From: Symbiodinium natans | Taxonomy: Eukaryota; Sar; Dinophyceae; Suessiales; Symbiodiniaceae | Length of the DNA: 64,000 bases | Direction of reading: 5' to 3' | Assembly (NCBI GenBank): GCA_905221605.1 | Contig: CAJNDS010002329.1 | Location: 81,501-145,500, forward strand | Shown: positions 11,300 through 23,499 of the stretch, piece after piece | Position numbering within the stretch: the stretch's first letter is position 1 | How the letters are laid out: the number at the start of each line of letters is the position of its first letter | Position numbers and translations under genes: made by a program | Notes under the pieces: model-generated | What the model saw: the letters and a program-made list of their open reading frames with translations, nothing else | Database searches by the model: none | Told to the model about the DNA's origin: nothing

Positions 11300-14200
11300 A
11301 TTTCATGGTGACTCTTGCGTGCTCACTTGTGCACTTGACTTGCTTCTCTTGACGACAAGTCTTTCATTCAGTGCGCTATCTTTACAGATGGTTTAAATGG
11401 TTTACAACTCTGCTGACTCTGCTTCTTACGAGACTTGGAGGGGTTCAGTGCAAGATTGTTCCCGCTGCCTTTGATCGAAATCAAAGTGCGGCTTTCCCGC
11501 ATCGCCACAGGGCAGCCTGCGAACGCTGCATGTTAAAGTTCGTAGCGTTCCTCTGACAGGTTGTTTTTACCGAAGATAACCGGTGAGAGTACCGAGAGCA
11601 TGCGGCAAAACCTAGAGGCCACGACTGAAACATTTCATCGAGGGTATCGCTTTTGGGGTTAGGTGTGACTTTCTCAAGCAAAACGATGATCTCCGGGGGC
11701 TTTTGGAATTAGGTATCGCTTCCATAGCAAATCTGCTACGTCCCGCCCAAAGCTACCTAGAAAGGCGCGGGATTTAGCGTCACCTCGAGAGGCCCGCAGG
11801 CCTTGCGGTTATGACCGCAGTATGCAATCTGGCTCTGGCTTCGCGAAACATTTTCAAATGAAACCATGCTGAACGCCGTGTGAGCAATGGCTGTTGTACC
11901 TCATTTCACGAACGGCGCCCTCAGGGCCAGGCCTGGCATGGTGAAACAAAACTGGGGCAACAAGGGCCGTTGATAGGGTCTCAGGCGGGGACCGCGAAGT
12001 TAAAGCATAGATGGGCGTGTTCGGTCGCCGTTGTCCACACTGATTTATCGAGTGCTTTCTGATTCCGAGTCGCCCGCCGAGCACATTGATGAACAAGGAC
12101 ACAAAGCCCTTTAATAGCTTCCAAATTATATTCACGGGTTTCCTGATGATTTAGTATCACCATTGGGATGTGAGATGATGTGAGGGCGAAGTGCATGACT
12201 TCGAATTCGAAACGAGCCCAACGAAAATTAATTGAATCTGGTGTATTGATGTTAGATTTGTAATTAGTGGTCTAGCAAACTCACTGTGATGCTCTAACCT
12301 GTCTTCTGCTATGTTGAGAGTGATATTTGATGTTGTGTTTCAAGCTGCGAACCCTGAAAGGGAGTGAGGGCACAACTCCTTGTTTCCTTCGCAGGTTGCT
12401 GCTCCAACTCCAGCGCACGAAGGCTACCACGAGAGGCAACATGAGACAGCCGGCCAGGCGAGTCCCACCCAGATTCGAGGACAAAATTCAGAATGTCAGT
12501 GTGAAACATCACACAAATCTATTTTGAGCGAAAACTACATCCTTCATTTTCAAGTCTTGTGACGCTTGAAAATCAAACCCCTGTGTGCGTCCGTGGTCCC
12601 TCTCACTCAATCTATATACATATATATGTATGTATATATACTATACGGTACAGTATAAACAGCACCGATCATGTATGTTAATTACATATGATGCGCTGAC
12701 AGACGGATGCGTAAGGTGTTGCGGCTCCTTCTTCCTCGTCTGGCTGGCGCTTGCTTTTCGATCGTGCCGTGGCCTGCGGCGACTGACAATACGCGATGCT
12801 GCCTGATGACTTGCTGATGTCAGCTGTCTAAGAAATCTTGTCTGCAGCTAAAGGCTTCCTACATCTGGAGAAGCCACTACCAGATCATCACCTGATACTG
12901 TACATCCACAGACTCTCAGACAGTTCCTTGTTTACATTGGCATTCCTGAGAGAACAAACGCACGAGCAATCACATGAACTGCGGGAAACGGCTGATACCT
13001 CGTAGGTGGGCGGCGGCTGCCAGTACTCCCACACCCCGGCCTCTTCCGAATCACATCGAAGTGTGGCTGGTCACAAATGGCTCTGATCCACGCCATGGAT
13101 GCTCTGGGGCCTGCTCGGTAGCCGTGGTGCCCAAGTCCAAGTCATCAGGCCTTTATGTGTCTCAGCTGCATTGTCACATTATAAAGTCTTGCAACGAGGT
13201 ACAAGCACATGTAGGTACATTCCAATATTCGTGATGCCCCAAAAGGTGTTGGGAGAGTCCAATTTAGCATGCAAGGCTTTGGAAAGCTGCGGTCTCTGTC
13301 TGAAGGGTTGACCCAGGGAATGGCCGGCTTGGGAGATGCCCAGTTTGGGGATGTTCGGGGTTTAACTTTGATCGCCCTGGCCAGGCAGCCAGACGAGTAG
13401 GAAGAATCCTGTGTCGACTGAGCAGCTGAGGCGACTGAGGCGGAAAGGTGCAAGCACAAATACTTCCATTGCCACATGCTACACGCTCTGGGACAGCTAA
13501 GCGTGCCACTCTGAATAGAATCCTTTTGCTGGAGGAAGCGGACCTTGCAAGTTCATATGCTCTTGAGCCACATGCTTGCAAAATCTTTCAAGAGACAGAT
13601 CTTGGGAGCCCTATGAGAGCTTGGTCTGCTGAGGGACAAACCCTGCTCAGAACTGCAAGCTGCCTCTGCAATGAGTGGAAAGAGCTCTGCCTCAGTGGCA
13701 TTCTAGCCAGAACTTCCGAAGCCAAGATATGGTGGATAGTCATTCACGGCATTGAGATTGAGAGCGCTGCTGGCCTCATAGGCGACAAGGGGACATTCTC
13801 AGCCAATTTGTCCGGCCTTGTGGACGTATTTAAGGGGACGAAGTGGTCGTGTGGCTGACACCCCTCAGTTCAAGCCAAGAACCTTGAAGCCCGAATGTTG
13901 TTTCCCACTTTACGGCCACGTGCCAACGAACGGCTACGAGAGTTCGCCATTGTCCAGATCCGTGAAGAGTCCATCCTCAACATCGCTTCCCGCCCACTAC
14001 GATTACTTTTCCGACTGCTACTACGACGACAAATAGCGACGACTACTACTTCAACTCCAACTCCTACCTTTTGAAGCTTAAACCTACCTGATTCTAGGTA
14101 GTTGGTAACCTGGTTCTGGAGGCCCCAACCTTGAAAACCTGGTTCTGGAAAAAGAAGCTCTTCCAGAAGACCCTCCGAAAAAAACCCTCGCTTAGTTGAG

Positions 14201-14440
14201 AGTGTGCTTAGGTGGGAATATTTGGGTGTGGAAAAACCTGGATCTGGATCTGTTCTCCATCTGAAGAACGGCCGTTTCGGTCCGACATGGAAAGTGGGGT
14301 GGGCCTTGACCAAAACCCTCTATCAATCAACCAATCAGTCTATGTGCATCTTCACTCAAATGTAGACAAGCGCCCCTGTGCTACACTCCCACTCGCACTC
14401 CCGCTCGCACTCCGACTACGGCTGTGGTCCTTCCAGATGT
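11300..14440. other. Three kilobases without a firm gene
   Basis: There is a small TA repeat at 12608-12640. A plus-strand frame at 13448-13858 (137 codons) lacks known motifs and opposes the local orientation. No exon with matched splice sites was found. Confidence 0.3.
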
Positions 14441-14552
14441 TGTCTGATACGTTTTCAATGATCTTCATTACGTTGAAGGTTAGCCGGTTGGCCGTGATAC
14501 TCCACGATTTATGGAACCTTATTTGAGTTTGGAGGGCTTCTGAGATTTGCCA
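14440..14552 (-). CDS. Exon of unrecognised protein
   Basis: After a CTGAAG acceptor the minus strand reads WQISEALQTQIRFHKSWSIT, then LTFNVMKIIENVSDNIWK, with a possible GA-type donor after TGGAAG. It is a helical, mixed sequence. It lies downstream of the exon at 15.7 kb, across the CTA repeat. Confidence 0.42.
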
Positions 14553-14831
14553 CTTCAGTGTCGGCTTTGGTTTCTTTTGAGCACTCTGCAAATGGAAACG
14601 ATGGCAGATCCCGATCCGCTGTTGCTTCATTTAAAACCTCTGAAGGTGAGGAAACCTCAAACCAACATGTCAACCGGCAAGCCCTGAACCCTGAAAGGAG
14701 ACCGGAAGTGGCGACAACTCACGACACCAAAGCCCCTTCTCAAAGAGGAATGTGCGTGAAACGTGCGTGGACGTAGGAACTCAGGTTTAAGTGGGCATCC
14801 GTTTTGAAGGGAAAGGCTTTGCAACTGTCAG

Positions 14832-15596
<765 letters not shown>

Positions 15597-15599
15597 CAC

Positions 15600-15734
15600 G
15601 TCGCAACGGTCCCTGCCGTGAGGAAAGAGCTGACCACGGAGCTGAGGGCATGTGTCATCCTGTTGTCCATTGCCAGCATTCCAAGTAGCTCGCTGATCTT
15701 GCACACCACCTTGCACGCAGTCTGGAAAATCGGC
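15600..15734 (-). CDS. Exon of unrecognised helical protein
   Basis: 135 bases, phase 2 in and out, lie between GATCAG and AC|GTGAGTTA, a near-perfect donor. The reading is PIFQTACKVVCKISELLGML, then NRMTHALSSVVSSFLTAGTV. Two amphipathic helices suggest an ARM/HEAT solenoid. No family is recognised. Confidence 0.55.
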
Positions 15735-16807
15735 CTGATCACCATCATGCATTCGGGATTGTCGACAAATTGAAAGGCATGTGGTAATGAGTAATGAAGG
15801 CAATGCTCGATGCTGGCCAACTTGAGCCTGCGTCGGTGCCGCATCCAGTTGAGTTGGGGCACACTCTGCAGTCTCTGCTTCTTCCGACCTTAAGCCAAAG
15901 CACTTTACATCACTTCACGATACTTCACGCGCATCACATCACTTCATGCCTCTTCACACTACTGCCCGCAACGTTGGAGACCCTGACGCAGCTTCGTTCT
16001 CCAGCTCGTCTAGCTCCGTTGCGCCGCAGTCAGTGTCCGGCTCTGTGGCTGTGTCCTCCTGGAATCAATGCTAGATTCTGCTCGATAAAGCTGCTACAGC
16101 AGTCCGTGAGTTCGCTTACACTGATCGTCCTGGGGCTCACTCTGCTGGTAGCCTGGCGCAGTGCACACTTCTTGACATTGAAATTGTGTGATAGGGAGGG
16201 ATGTCCTTGCTTGGCTTCAGCCGTTCTCAGCGAAGAATGTACTGACTGCTGGTCTCTTTTCGAGCGATGTGCAGGCTTTGACGGTCAAAACAGGCAGCTG
16301 GCAAAGCGACCAATTCTGCACAAACACAACTCCAACCGAATTACGTCACAATCAGCCCATCAAGTGATACGGCGCGACACACCACAGCAACAAGCACACT
16401 TCAAGTCATCAACTCCACCGCTAGAGCGCCTGGATGCGCAATCGAAGTGGCCGAAAGTTGAACAGAAAGAATGATGGGCGTGATATTAGGTGCGTTCCCG
16501 CAGCTGTTGCCAGGCCGGGCATACAAGCTATTGGGCCTGGCCTGCCCAGCCTGACCTTGTGCGATTATGAAGGGGCCGAATGTGTCAAGGCCTCGATGGA
16601 GCAAGGTGGCTGTGGCTTCATCTGGTGGGGTCCTTGGTGGAGACGCAGGGCCAACAAGTCGCCACACAACGGTACGAGACCGGGTCTCACTGAGTAGGCC
16701 GCATCTGTTGCGACATAGCTGCCTCTGCAGGGAACGCTGACACAGCGCGTGGGCCAGTTGAAAACATGCCATAACGAACCAAAAAACAGCCAAATGCCCA
16801 GGCTCAC

Positions 16808-16846
16808 CTCCAAGGTCTCAAGTGCCTTCACAAACTTAGGCGACAC
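16808..16846 (-). CDS. Thirteen-codon exon candidate
   Basis: VSPKFVKALETLE is bounded by CTGGCAG and GAG|GTGAGC, both strong splice words, in phase 0. It is short, so it is supported mainly by its borders and by lying between the exons at 15.7 and 17.4 kb. Confidence 0.35.
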
Positions 16847-17377
16847 CTGCCAGGACCACACTATTCCACAAGTACAGAATCCAGCAGCCCATAACAACGT
16901 ATGACAGCAACAACACCCACAACTGCTACTAGAGGTCAGCGGCTCTTGAAACCAAACAGCTTTCAGATTGCCAGCTTCAGGTTGCCTTGCTCTTCGTGTC
17001 GACCTGCAATAGCACCGAGAAATATGAAAGAAAGCAGTGAGGCTCATGCACAAGCACTGCGTAATGCGTCAGAGGTCCTGCACCACATCCTGCTGGCTCC
17101 ATACACCCATTGCCTACGGGACCGAACAGCATGAGGGCTGCCGACACAACTGCCGATGATACCGCACGGGATTTTTCATATTGGACTGGCAGACTAAACC
17201 ACAACAACCCACGGCCTGAGTTCCCCGGGAGGGTGACGCAGATTCCCCGAATGCTTGAGCTGGTGCATTTTGACCTGCAATGTCCGGCTCCAACGGGTTC
17301 ATAAGTAGTATAAACGCAGCGCAGATCAGGATCACAACCTGCTTCCCAGCTTGTCGCGCATCGCTGGGCCTAATTCC

Positions 17378-17446
17378 CTTGGTGGCCTTCTAGCAAACTC
17401 TTCAGCCGCTGTAGCATGCACTCGTCCATCACATCCGGGGTGAGGG
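17378..17446 (-). CDS. Exon candidate of unrecognised protein
   Basis: After a GCATCAG acceptor the reading is LTPDVMDECMLQRLKSLLEG, then HQ. A helical, leucine-spaced pattern supports coding. The donor is unclear; a GA start after CAAGG is possible. Confidence 0.38.
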
Positions 17447-17459
17447 CTGATGCGGACAA

Positions 17460-18900
17460 AACATGCATGAAAAACGAGTGAATGTTTTGCATACTGCGTT
17501 ATGTCATCACTATGTGCCACCTGCCGCGCCGTGCCCAGGCACCTCGTTCGTTGGGCAAGATGGAATTCGTGGCAAAAAAGAATGGCTTGACATTGTCTCA
17601 CAAAGCATTTGATGTGTTTAGAACTCGTTCACTTGCGATCATATCTTGCCAGGTACTGCATGACTGCATGATTTACAGCAGTGCTTGAATTGACAGCACT
17701 GGCGAGACTACGAAAACAATAAAAGCCAAAAACAAATCTTGGGTCATTGTAAACAAGGAGATTTTAAGGTGGACATGGACCAAACTGTGCTCTCGCAAGT
17801 CCGTCTGTGCGTATCTGGAGCGGCATCCTTGAGCGGTATCCTTCGGACTCATGACTGGAAAGGGGAGCCGAGATGGTGGCAAGGGGAATCAGGTGCTGAA
17901 ACGCGCCCGTACATTGCATTGCCTTACATTACACCTTGCCTGAAACGTCTGAATTACTTGAGGGCTCCCGAGTGCAAGGACAAAGGAATGTGGGATGTTT
18001 GCACCTCAACTCACACACTCGAACAGTCCCACAATCTCTGAGCAGCGCATGCCGCCTTTCGCATCTCCGCCAACCCATTCACACCACCACTCTTGATGTA
18101 AAAAGCGGCATGGCAGCTACATGTGGTACCGTCCTCAAGACTGCGACATTCCTTCAAATGTGAAAAGCACGTCTGTCTTTGAGAACTTGGTACGGTATAG
18201 TATATGCCCCCTGTAGCAGCAGCAAACCAACACCAGAAACGACGGAAAACACTACATGTACACGAAACATGACACAACTCGCTGGGGCGACTGAGGCGAC
18301 TGAGGCGACTGCACCAGGCTGGAGCGGCACTCGGTCCCACGGAACAGCTTGTGCCATGACTGGCATACTTCAAGTAAAACACGTGCAGCTGGTGGCGATG
18401 AAAAATGGTATTTAACTGGCAGGATTTGCAGTTCTCTTTCCGCATCTTGCAAGCAGCACTTTCTTGAGACATGCTGAAACATCACGCCTGTGCAGCGCTG
18501 TTCCTCGTCTCGCCACAGCTCCCGCAGCGTGTCCTGCGGGGCACATGCTCAAAACGCATGCAAAACGTGCAAGACTGAAAGGGCCACCAATTGTTGAACA
18601 AGTTGATAGCCAAGCCACACAAATCCAGCCGCGCGTGCAATCGTGAACTGTAGCTTCTTGGGCTTCGGAGGTTGGAATTTCACTGGCCGTAGATGACAGA
18701 GGTGGCAGAATGTCCTCAACAAGCACAGCCTTGTACAAGAGAATGGCCGGCAAGGGAAAGCGTCAGGTCTCGCCAGTTGTGCATCTGAAAGGGCCCCGGC
18801 TGTTGCACTGCAATCCACTTCTACCTGACCAAGAATGACGGGCAGCACTGCGTCACTGCGTGCAGCCCCGAGGCAAGAGGTCTGCAATCAGAGTTCGCAA
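17460..18900. other. Possible coding, unresolved
   Basis: On the minus strand 18753-18540 stays open in two overlapping frames: one contains LLYKAVLVEDILPPLSS, the other a hydrophobic helix AAGFVWLGYQLVQQLVALSV. I cannot decide between them. Short GGCGACTGA units sit at 18286-18310. Confidence 0.25.
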
Positions 18901-18904
18901 GTTC

Positions 18905-20250
18905 GCGCTTTTTGTTGTGCACCCACCCACCCCGGGTAGGGGATCAAAAATTTTTTTGGGATCAGAACAATTTATTTATAGGCGGATCAAAAAAATACTT
19001 ATTTGGGATCAAAAAATAATTTACTGAAGGCTTCGAAGGCCTGTTGCAAGCGGAGCGGAGGCTGTAAACGCTCAGAAATGCAGCATTTCTGGCCGTTCGC
19101 AAGCTCTTAATACCGAAAAAGCACAGCAGCTATGCGGGAACTGCTGAAAACAGCAGCATTTCTGAGTTTCCAGAGAGGCTGCAGGTTCTGTGCTTTCAGA
19201 GGCTGGAAATACTGTACCCCGCAGCATTTCTGAGTTTCCAAAGGCTGCAGCTCCTGTAAATACCAGCATTTCTGCGCTTTCAGAGGCTGGAAATACTGTA
19301 AATAGCAGCATTTCTGAGCTTCCAAAGGCTGCAAATCAATGCTGGCATCTTGGCATTAGAAGTTTCTCGTATACTCTGAAGCAAGCCAGAACGATTAAAG
19401 AAAGAGCGTTTGGGGGATCCCCTCCCCCCTGCCCCCCCCCCCCCTCCCCCCCCTCCCCCCCCTCCCTTGCCGCCCCTCCCCCCCCCCCCCCCCCTCCCCC
19501 CTTGCCGCCCCTCCCCCCCCGCCCCTCCCTCCCCCCCCCCCCCCCTCTCCCCCCCCCCCCCCCTTCCCCCCCCCCTCCCCCCCTCGACTTTCTCTAAGCG
19601 GGGGTTGGGGGGGGTGCCACCCCCCCCCCCCCTCCCCCCCAATTTGCAAACACAACGCTCGCATCAGAGGCGTCGAAAAGACGCGTATGCTTGGAAGCAA
19701 GCTGGCACGACTTGAAAAAAGCGGTGGATTGTGGGGGCCCCCCGCCCATTTGCAAACATAATGCTCGCATAATGGGTTTCGAAAAGATGCGTATGCTTTG
19801 AAGCAAGCTGGCACGACTTCTTCCTTGCTGTCTTTCTTTTGCTATTTATTTATTTTTACTTTCTGTCTTTCTTTCTTGGCTTCTTCCTTCCTTCCTTCCT
19901 TCCTTCCTTCTTTGCTTCCTTGCTTCCTTGCTTCCTTCCTTCCTTCCTTCCTTCCTTCCTTCCTTCTTTGCTTCCTTGCTTCCTTGCTTCCTTGCTTCCT
20001 TCTTTGCTTCCTTGCTTCCTGGCTTCCTTGCTTCCTTGCTTCCTTGCTTCCTTCCTTCCTTCCTTCCTTCCGTCCTTCCTTCCCTCCCTCCCTCCTTCTC
20101 ACCCTCCCTCCCTCCCCTTCCTCCTTTCCGTCGGAAGAGCAGAATAAATTATTTCTTGATCCTAAATAAATTATTTTTGATCCTAAATACATTTTTCTTG
20201 ATCCTAAATAACTTTCTTTTGCTCCGCATCCCACCCACCCCCCCCCCCCC
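18905..20250. repeat. Composite repeat element with inverted GATC/A-T arms
   Basis: The left arm (18945-19025) repeats GGGATCAAAAA-type units. The right arm (20140-20215) repeats TTGATCCTAAATAA-type units, which is the reverse complement of the same theme. Between the arms lie a ~42/67-bp repeat of GCAGCATTTCTGAG units (19086-19345), a C-rich tract (19420-19638), two copies of the ~105-bp family (19616-19822) and a CTTC/CTTG array (19828-20125). Arms of opposite sense suggest a mobile or fold-back element, but no target-site duplication was established. Confidence 0.6.
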
Positions 20251-20269
20251 CCCCCGCACATCCCCGTAA

Positions 20270-20545
20270 TTTCAATTGAAACGAACTAAAAAAAATCATT
20301 TAAAGAATTTAAAGTACTCAACATTCACTGAAAATGGGCAAGAATTAATTAAACTGCATTAAAAAAGCAAAAGCAATAAATACAATTTTGGTTGCTCTGC
20401 AATTGATTCTTGCTAACAATTTTCAATTAACATTCTCGAAAAAGCGATCAAATAACGAAATCACTTCTTCCATATTTTTAATGGAAAATCACTTTAAAAA
20501 ATCCATTGCCAAGCAGCCAAAATTGTATCTTTTTAGTTGCTTTTC
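20270..20545. other. AT-rich island
   Basis: About 275 bases are strongly AT-rich, with runs such as AAAAAAAATCATTTAAAG, inside a window of roughly even composition. A 60-codon plus-strand frame exists but looks like chance. It abuts the composite repeat element. Confidence 0.6.
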
Positions 20546-20849
20546 CCCACCCGACAAGTGGGGTAGCTAGATGATAAGCGCAAAGTAGCACGCATCATGT
20601 GACGTGACACTGTCAGGACAGTACAAGGACAGCAGGTAGGACAGCTGTGAGGCAGGACAACCAGTTAGGACAGGGAGGCTCAGGCGGGCAGCTGTACCGA
20701 AAGGTCACCACACTAAGCCATACTAAGCAGGCCAGGGAGGGTGAGGATTTTCGAAGTGACAAAACTGTTGTTATCGCTGTCAATGAAGCTTAAATGATAA
20801 TTTTGCCTCTTGGTCCTTGCATTTTAAGTACGTTTACTTAAGTCGTGAA

Positions 20850-20960
20850 GGCGGGCGTAGTGGGTGGGGGGGGGGGGTGGGTGGGGTGGAGGGGGGGGGG
20901 TGGTGTGGGGGGGGGGCGGTGGGCGCGGAGGGGGGGGGGGGGGCGGGGGGAGGTGGGTGG
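20850..20960. repeat. G-rich tract
   Basis: About 110 bases are mostly G, with T, C and A interruptions (GGGTGGGG type). It has the same character as the tract at 10.6 kb. Confidence 0.85.
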
Positions 20961-21419
20961 TACTCAACCCCTTCGTGGAGAACTATCGGCGTTCTAGGAC
21001 ATTGTTGAGTTGATTCACCTGAACTCCAGATGTTCTCTGCTGCCCCCACCAAACAAGCCAAAGAAGGCCCTGGGTGTCACCACGTGAAAACCAGCCACGT
21101 CTAGTCGTCGTAGTGCAATTGCTTGCCCTTATGGCTCATCTTTTCCGTGACCTTGTGAGGTCTCTGTGTTACTTTGTTGCCAGAAAAATATCCACGGATG
21201 ACTTCATGCTTGATACTGAGCTTCCGGGACAAGCTTTGGGTCTCGGTGTACAATTCTAAGACTTCAGGAACTTCGGGTGGCAGGCTGCTTCTTTGATTTC
21301 CACCCGGCGCCGCCCACCCCGTAGTACCCCATGATAAGGAATTCAACGCGGGTCCTCGAATTGTAGCAGCTTAACAGTGTAGTTTTCGCTGTGAAACAGC
21401 AGTAAGGCTCTGCGGGACA

Positions 21420-23486
21420 CCTCACAGGTCGTGGTGCGCGGATGCACGGATTTGGGCCTGGCACAGCCGATGGCATGTCTGCCACAAAAGCGGCAGCTCA
21501 ATGACCCACTTAATATACTTAATATTAACTGAATATACGAGGCAGGAAGACAAAAAAAACACTTGAAGATCAATGAAACCGTAAGCAAGTGTAAGCCATG
21601 CCAGCCTGGTTTCGGAGGCAGCTTTGTCACACCACCAGGGCTTCTGCCCTCTGCAGCAGAGCAGTCGTTCTCGGGCAGAGGAGCCCAATTTGGAAGCCCA
21701 AAGTGGATGCCAAGGAAAAGTCGACAAAGCTTGCTCGGGGAGTTCACCACGCAAAGCGACTCGCGCGGGGTCCACAACTAACTCCCTCATACCACCAAGC
21801 CCAAATGAGTCCAAGAAGTGCAAAAGGTATGGTAAGTGCACCTCGAAAGGCTGAAATGACATGGACAGTACAGCACCTTGCTGCAGCAGATGGGCCATGA
21901 GCCCCGTGTACTGAGGCTGCGCGACCCAGATTTGGATGAAGTGTTCCTCCGTGTTCTCAGCCCTGTTGCCGTAACCATACACAGACTGCCAGCCGGTCAC
22001 CCACCGAAGATCATGCAAATACCTGAGCTGCAACATGTGCCAAGCGTGCAGGCGGAGTCTACATTGTCTACATCTACATTGAGTCCAATGTCCAAGCATC
22101 ATCTCACAACAACTGATGAAGTACTTTGCCCATCGCAAGCCTTGATCCGTTTTCCTGGTTTGGCCTCTTTTTTATGGGGGCAGCGTAAATTCTGGATCTT
22201 TCAAGGCCAAGACCCAGGAGTCCAACGAGAGCCCAATGCCGATTCTACCCAACGAACGCCCCGGAACATGCAGTGAAATACAAGGAAATGCTATGAATGG
22301 GGAGCATGAGCTTCTGGGAATGACCTATTCGAACCGATGAGGTTGCACAGATCAGGAAATCTCCGTGTATCGGCTGAGACTGCTGCGCCCTCTCTCCGAC
22401 TAAAGCCGGCGAATTCGCGCGTCTGAGGCAAGGCGATCCATGTTCAGCTTGCAATGGCTCGTCGAAATTGGCTGGTGTTGGGCTGCGGGCTGTGTGACCA
22501 AGCTGGCTTGGTGAAGACACACTGCCTTGGCTGTTCGTCCGACCAAAGTTGGTGCAGGTGAAAGATGCTGAACGCCTAGCACCAGTCGTGAAGGTGTCTG
22601 GTTAGATGTTTCTGTCCTTTATCTTGAAAGCTCGCTCGCCAACTGTCTATCTGTCGGAGGAGGTGCGTGTTCCAGACCATCGGCGAAGGCTTGCAGGAAA
22701 CCCTCGACACAGCTGCATTTGAGGCATGGTCACTTCACTTCTCCCAGTTACACGCTGATTCCGTGACAGAGCCGTTTCCTCTAAGGTCTACCATGGTGGC
22801 GCGTTGATGCGCGTTGCCTCTTTCCCGTTTTCCTGACCAATCTCCTCTATCTGAGAAAGGCTCACCTGCAAGGCAAGACTCCTGATAAGTCTTGTGCGTA
22901 ATTCATTGCATGTCACTGCCACGTCAAGTGAAACTTGTCGGCTGCACCTGAACGTAGAAGAAGGGGAAAATTCCGTGGACATGAGTGCCTGGGCTGCGAA
23001 ATGCAAGGTTTAGTTTGAAGCTGACTAATGTTGCCAACACAATGTGCCACCTCGGTTTCTTCCGCAACACATCCACGCTGGGACAGGACAAGTCGCAAGC
23101 AGTCTGGCCGGTATCGGTGTAGCCGAACACACGGATGACCTTACTGTACCGATTTCTACGTTGGCAGCGAAACGTGGCGGCAGAGTCCTAACATCCTGGT
23201 GACGGCTCAGGCTGCTGCCGGCACTTCTTTGAAGGCTTTGCCTGCCAACCACTCCGCTGCCCACGCTCCGCACTCTAGCTGGCTTCTATCCAACAAGCCC
23301 TGCAGCTGGAGTCGACTTAGGTGCCCGCCTGTGCATTGTGATCGGGCTTGATCGCCTAGCCCCGGCCTGTCAGTAAGTCACAAGCAATAGTATAACAACA
23401 CAAGAAGACACGGAAAGTACAGTGGTACAGTCACGAGAGCTGAGTGCGGGCTTGGTCAGGTAGAAATCCAAGCTGACAATGGTGAC
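21420..23486 (-). CDS. REV3: DNA polymerase zeta catalytic subunit, N-terminal part (REV3-like)
   Basis: The exons match the N-terminal domain of the B-family translesion polymerase REV3. Exon 23486-23421 reads VTIVSLDFYLTKP; 23139-23097 reads VIRVFGYTDTGQTAC; 22988-22948 reads THVHGIFPFFYVQ; the stretch to 22866 reads NELRTRLIRSLALQ. Exon 22022-21793 reads YLHDLRWVTGWQSVYGYG, later LLQQGAVL, FQPFEVHLPYLLHFL and GLGG. A piece near 21450-21420 (RPKSVHPRTTTCE) is a likely next exon. The intron at 23096 starts with GC and the others with GT. Between 22948 and 22910 the frame shifts by one base with no room for a normal intron, so this copy may be damaged or misread. The palm motifs (SLYPS, YGDTDS) were not found to the left, and no start codon was fixed. 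Confidence 0.75.
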
Positions 23487-23499
23487 CTGAGCCCAATCA

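Noticed and set aside
19842-20269. Phe/Leu/Ser and Lys/Glu-rich open frames
   Set aside because: Created by the CTTC/CTTG array.
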